Positions 5,671 through 8,256 of a stretch of 8,256 nt of DNA are shown in pieces (the stretch's first letter is position 1; every line of letters begins with the position of its first letter). Made by a program: the position numbers and the translations under genes. The stretch is from Flavobacteriales bacterium (GTDB lineage Bacteria > Bacteroidota > Bacteroidia > Flavobacteriales_D > Sanyastnellaceae), in the NCBI GenBank assembly GCA_947457285.1, contig CANGVZ010000079.1, positions 1-8,256 on the forward strand, in the 5' to 3' direction. The notes below the pieces were generated by a model that did not search any database, was not told the DNA's origin, and was given only the letters and a program-made list of their open reading frames with translations.

Positions 5671-7068
5671 ATGAGGTACTCGTTTCTAATACTAATATAC
5701 CTACTTTTCACCCTACCACACGTGAATGCCCAATGCGATTTTGATAATACATATTGGACCGACCTCACGCCACCGTGCCCTGGCTCTAATTCTACAACGT
5801 GCATATTTGGCGGGGAATACGTTAGTGTTAGCGTGATCGAAAACAATACCTATACATTTTCAACATGCGGGGTCATTGCGTTTGATACCCAAATTACTCT
5901 ATACGATGATACCGGCACGCTCGTGCTCGGATACAGCGATGTTTTTTGTGGAGTGGGCTCTGAAATCACTTGGACAGCAACATACACAGGTGTAGTATAT
6001 GTCTTGGTAGATGAATACTTTTGTCTGGACAATTTTCTTTGCAGTCAACTTACTGTTTCTTGTAATAATGGCCAAGGTGGCGGCGGTGGATGCAATACTG
6101 ATGTTATTCTTTGCCAAAACAGTGGAGGCCCCTTTTTCTTTGGTCCTCCTGGTAATCCAGTGAGTTCATGTCTCGACTTCCTTAATACTTCTCAGTATGC
6201 CTATATTATGGTCAACATCACCACTACAGGTTTTCTAAATCTGCTCATTGAGGGCGATGCTACAACAGGGTTTTTGGATGTGGCGGTCTTTAATATTCCA
6301 AACGGTGTTGACGCGTGTGTGGCGATTCAGGATTTGAATAATGAAATAGCGTGCAATTACGCAAATGCATTTAGTGGTTGCAATCAATTTGGTACGAATT
6401 ACCCTTGTCTCGCAAGTGTTCCTTCACCATTTGTCACGGCGGGTCAAACGATAATGATAGTGGTAGAAGATTGGCAGGACGGTCCGTCTACTCAATTCAA
6501 TTTACAATTAGGTCCACCTCCGAATGCTCAATCCGGTCCGGCCAACGCGAGTGTTATTCCCGCGGGGCCATTTTGCATCACTTCACCACCGGTGCAACTT
6601 ACGGCACAAGATCTTGGCGGTGACTGGACCGGTCCTGGGGTATCGCTGGATGGAATTTTCGATCCTTCGATCGCAGGATTGGGAACGCATCCGATTAATT
6701 ATTCTATAGGCCAACCTCCTTGTCAAGCTTTGGGAAACACGACCATTACGGTAGTAGATGCGCCTGTCGCTGGGGCGTCCGCTGTTGATATCAGCATCTG
6801 TGAAGGAGAAAATGGAGCGGTAGTTTTCAGCGGGACTCCTTTTGCAATTGTGAATTACAACATCAATGGCGGCCCGACTCTGACCATTGCACTGGATGCG
6901 TCGGGCACCGCAACACTAAACACCGCGGCGCTTACGACAGATTTTACCGTGAATTTGATAAGCGTCACCATTCCAGGTCCGCCACCGTGTACATCACCTA
7001 TTACCCAACCTCCAGTCTTCATCGATGTAAATCCCGCCCCAACGATTTCGCCAGTCTATCATGATTGA
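5671..7068 (+). CDS. Secreted beta-sandwich/Ig-like protein without a recognisable T9SS sorting domain
   Basis: The 465-residue product starts with a clear signal peptide (residues 1-20, ending VNA before Gln21). Residues 30-131 look like a pre-peptidase-C-like jelly roll (NTYTFSTCG, FDTQITLYDDTG, YTGVVYVLVDEY). A glycine-rich linker (136-140) leads to a second such module (about 141-281). Two Ig-like or SprB-like modules follow: 298-363, with GGDWTGPGV and GIFDPSIAG, and 370-453, starting ISICEGENG. Many paired cysteines fit an extracytoplasmic location. The chain stops at NPAPTISPVYHD, with neither a type A sorting domain nor a gliding-motility-type C-terminal domain, which most proteins of this build carry. 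It could be a shortened T9SS protein, use an unrecognised terminal signal, or be released to the periplasm. No catalytic motif is seen; an adhesin-like role is inferred. It is divergent from the 902-residue gene. Confidence 0.88.
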   Translation: MRYSFLILIYLLFTLPHVNAQCDFDNTYWTDLTPPCPGSNSTTCIFGGEYVSVSVIENNTYTFSTCGVIAFDTQITLYDDTGTLVLGYSDVFCGVGSEITWTATYTGVVYVLVDEYFCLDNFLCSQLTVSCNNGQGGGGGCNTDVILCQNSGGPFFFGPPGNPVSSCLDFLNTSQYAYIMVNITTTGFLNLLIEGDATTGFLDVAVFNIPNGVDACVAIQDLNNEIACNYANAFSGCNQFGTNYPCLASVPSPFVTAGQTIMIVVEDWQDGPSTQFNLQLGPPPNAQSGPANASVIPAGPFCITSPPVQLTAQDLGGDWTGPGVSLDGIFDPSIAGLGTHPINYSIGQPPCQALGNTTITVVDAPVAGASAVDISICEGENGAVVFSGTPFAIVNYNINGGPTLTIALDASGTATLNTAALTTDFTVNLISVTIPGPPPCTSPITQPPVFIDVNPAPTISPVYHD

Positions 7069-7076
7069 GCTTTGAT

Positions 7077-7084
7077 TATTTTTG
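7077..7084 (+). promoter_or_regulatory. Candidate Bacteroidota -7 promoter element upstream of the acyltransferase
   Basis: TATTTTTG is an exact TAnnTTTG match beginning 8 bp after the stop of the secreted protein. It is followed at once by ATG (7085-7087), making the 11-base block TATTTTTGATG that also occurs at 1270-1280. A transcript from it would start near 7088-7091, about 62 nt before the first in-frame ATG of the acyltransferase. Confidence 0.4.
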
Positions 7085-7152
7085 ATGAAATTTTGTAAGC
7101 GCTGGAATCAAACTCCATACATAATCCGAAGGTAAGACTCACTTTCATTGAT

Positions 7153-8256
7153 ATGGCACGAAGCATTGCCATTATCATGATGCTGGAGGGCCATATGACG
7201 GGCGCTGCGCTTGCCGACGAATTTCGAAATGATGCGTATCCCATTTATTCGTGGTGGAGGTTTATTCATGGAATTACATCACCCCTTTTTTTCACGGTGT
7301 CGGGCGTGATTTTTTCTTACCTGCTTGTTAGTAATGACAGCATTTCATTTTGGAAAAATAATAGAGTAAAAAAAGGCTTTCGAAGAGTAATACAATTGTT
7401 GTTTTGGGGATACTTCCTTCAGGTCAATTTGCTCACTGTTTTCAAAGTCGTCTATACAGACATAGAGTATAATACAGAATGGCTGAATTCCTTTCATGTA
7501 TTGCAGTCTATTGCAACGGGCATCTTTATGTTGTTGGCGCTTTTCGGATTGTATAAATTGCTCAGATTCATTCCGCTTTATATTCTTTACATCATTGGAG
7601 GAGTGGTTATTTTTACATTGAATGGCTATTTGGAGAACTACATTTTTGTTCAGAAGAATTTAGTAGCCGGCGGCTTTATCAGCCAGCCACAGTATTTCCC
7701 GAGTAATGCTCCTTCGTTTATTCAAAATATTATTTACGGTCAGTACTCGGAATTTAGCATCGTTCGTTTTGGCGGATATACGCTGTTTGGCGGTGCGATT
7801 GGCGCTTTAATAAAGAAGTATGAATATCGCATTATCAGTATTAGTGCTTCTATTGCTTTTATTGGAGCAGGTTTGCTCGCAATCCGATTTATGTATCCGG
7901 TTTTGGAGTGGGTGGATGACATGCTCTATGATCAGCGCTTGGAATTGCTCAGAGTGCAGATATTCAATGAGCCGGCTATGGCGGGCATGGGGATTATTCT
8001 GATGGCGCTCGGTATTTTGATTTTGCTCAATAGATTCTTCACAATACCGCAAAATCTATTTCTGAAAATGGGACAGAATACCCTACCCATTTATATTCTT
8101 CATGTCATCATTCTTTATGAGGGTATTTTTGGTTTCGGACTATATCCAAGTCTTATCAATCACAACCTAAATCCTTATCAGTCGGCGCTCGTAAGCGCAT
8201 CGTTCATTGGCCTTTTTTTCCTAATTGTAAAATACATCGAGCCTTTGGAAGAATTG
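7153..8256 (+). CDS. Polytopic membrane acyltransferase (DUF1624/HGSNAT/acyltransferase-3-like), C-terminus beyond window
   Basis: At least 368 codons run open to the window edge. The product is a multi-pass membrane protein resembling heparan-alpha-glucosaminide N-acetyltransferase/DUF1624-type enzymes, which move acyl groups onto sugars or envelope polymers. Numbered from ATG 7153, MARSIAIIMMLEGHM places the likely conserved His14 in the first membrane helix. Further signs are GITSPLFFTVSGVIFSYLL (40-58), hydrophobic helices near 80-97, 117-137, 139-156, 226-246, 277-293 and 346-360, and NTLPIYILHVIILY (309-322) with His317. The same frame continues upstream without a stop to 7099, encoding PKVRLTFID just before Met1. 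That segment belongs to the family's conserved N-terminus, so ATG 7153 is probably not the ancestral start, yet no ATG, GTG or TTG lies between 7099 and 7152. A frameshift or rare start is likely. The substrate is unknown. Confidence 0.8.
   Translation, partial: MARSIAIIMMLEGHMTGAALADEFRNDAYPIYSWWRFIHGITSPLFFTVSGVIFSYLLVSNDSISFWKNNRVKKGFRRVIQLLFWGYFLQVNLLTVFKVVYTDIEYNTEWLNSFHVLQSIATGIFMLLALFGLYKLLRFIPLYILYIIGGVVIFTLNGYLENYIFVQKNLVAGGFISQPQYFPSNAPSFIQNIIYGQYSEFSIVRFGGYTLFGGAIGALIKKYEYRIISISASIAFIGAGLLAIRFMYPVLEWVDDMLYDQRLELLRVQIFNEPAMAGMGIILMALGILILLNRFFTIPQNLFLKMGQNTLPIYILHVIILYEGIFGFGLYPSLINHNLNPYQSALVSASFIGLFFLIVKYIEPLEEL

Noticed and set aside
6378..6709. Alternative plus-strand frames inside the secreted Ig-like gene
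   Set aside because: The products are irregular and basic, in contrast with the clean cysteine and beta-strand pattern of the main frame, so they are out-of-frame shadows.
7740..8052. Minus- and plus-strand frames of 60-81 codons inside the acyltransferase
   Set aside because: The long plus-strand frame through this region is hydrophobic in a regular helix pattern and carries the NTLPIYILH motif. The other frames are by-products.
1..8256. CRISPR arrays, tRNA or rRNA genes, insertion sequences, phage or toxin-antitoxin genes
   Set aside because: No regularly spaced direct repeats, cloverleaf or ribosomal sequence, transposase motif or small paired frames of that kind were seen on either strand.

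Overview
The window reads as a chromosomal segment of a member of the Bacteroidota, probably a Flavobacteriales-type marine or freshwater bacterium. The grounds are a type IX secretion system (T9SS) C-terminal sorting domain on the large secreted protein, SprB-like and DUF7619-like modules, GCTDP...DDGSC repeats, base composition near 42% G+C by eye, and upstream sequences matching the Bacteroidota -7 promoter consensus TAnnTTTG. The family assignment rests on recall of protein signatures, not on a search.

Layout. The left edge (1-143, minus) holds the first 47 codons of a GAF-domain sensory protein. It diverges from an alpha/beta hydrolase (215-1024, plus) that must start on TTG. A 255-bp gap follows with a structured intergenic element (1039-1130) resembling a dispersed Bacteroidota repeat. 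Next come a membrane-bound orphan histidine kinase (1280-2605, plus) and, 26 bp further on, a 76-codon frame (2632-2862, plus) that is almost nothing but a T9SS sorting domain without cargo or signal peptide. It meets tail-to-tail, with 3 bp between stop codons, a 902-residue multidomain T9SS cargo protein (2866-5574, minus). That gene shares a 96-bp divergent promoter region with a 465-residue secreted beta-sandwich/Ig-like protein (5671-7068, plus), which has a signal peptide but no recognisable T9SS domain. The right edge is the N-terminal 368 or more residues of a polytopic acyltransferase of the DUF1624/HGSNAT/acyltransferase-3 kind (7153 to the end, plus), open at the window edge and with a damaged or non-canonical start.

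Function. Two genes (GAF protein, histidine kinase) concern sensing, two encode surface or secreted proteins, and two encode enzymes (hydrolase, membrane acyltransferase). Nothing links them into one pathway. No phage, CRISPR, defence, transposase, rRNA or tRNA gene is visible. The items most worth a second look are the cargo-less sorting domain, the secreted protein lacking a sorting domain, the tandem signal-peptide-like segments of the 902-residue protein, the broken start of the acyltransferase, and the structured intergenic repeat. I did not find a convincing novel multi-gene system.
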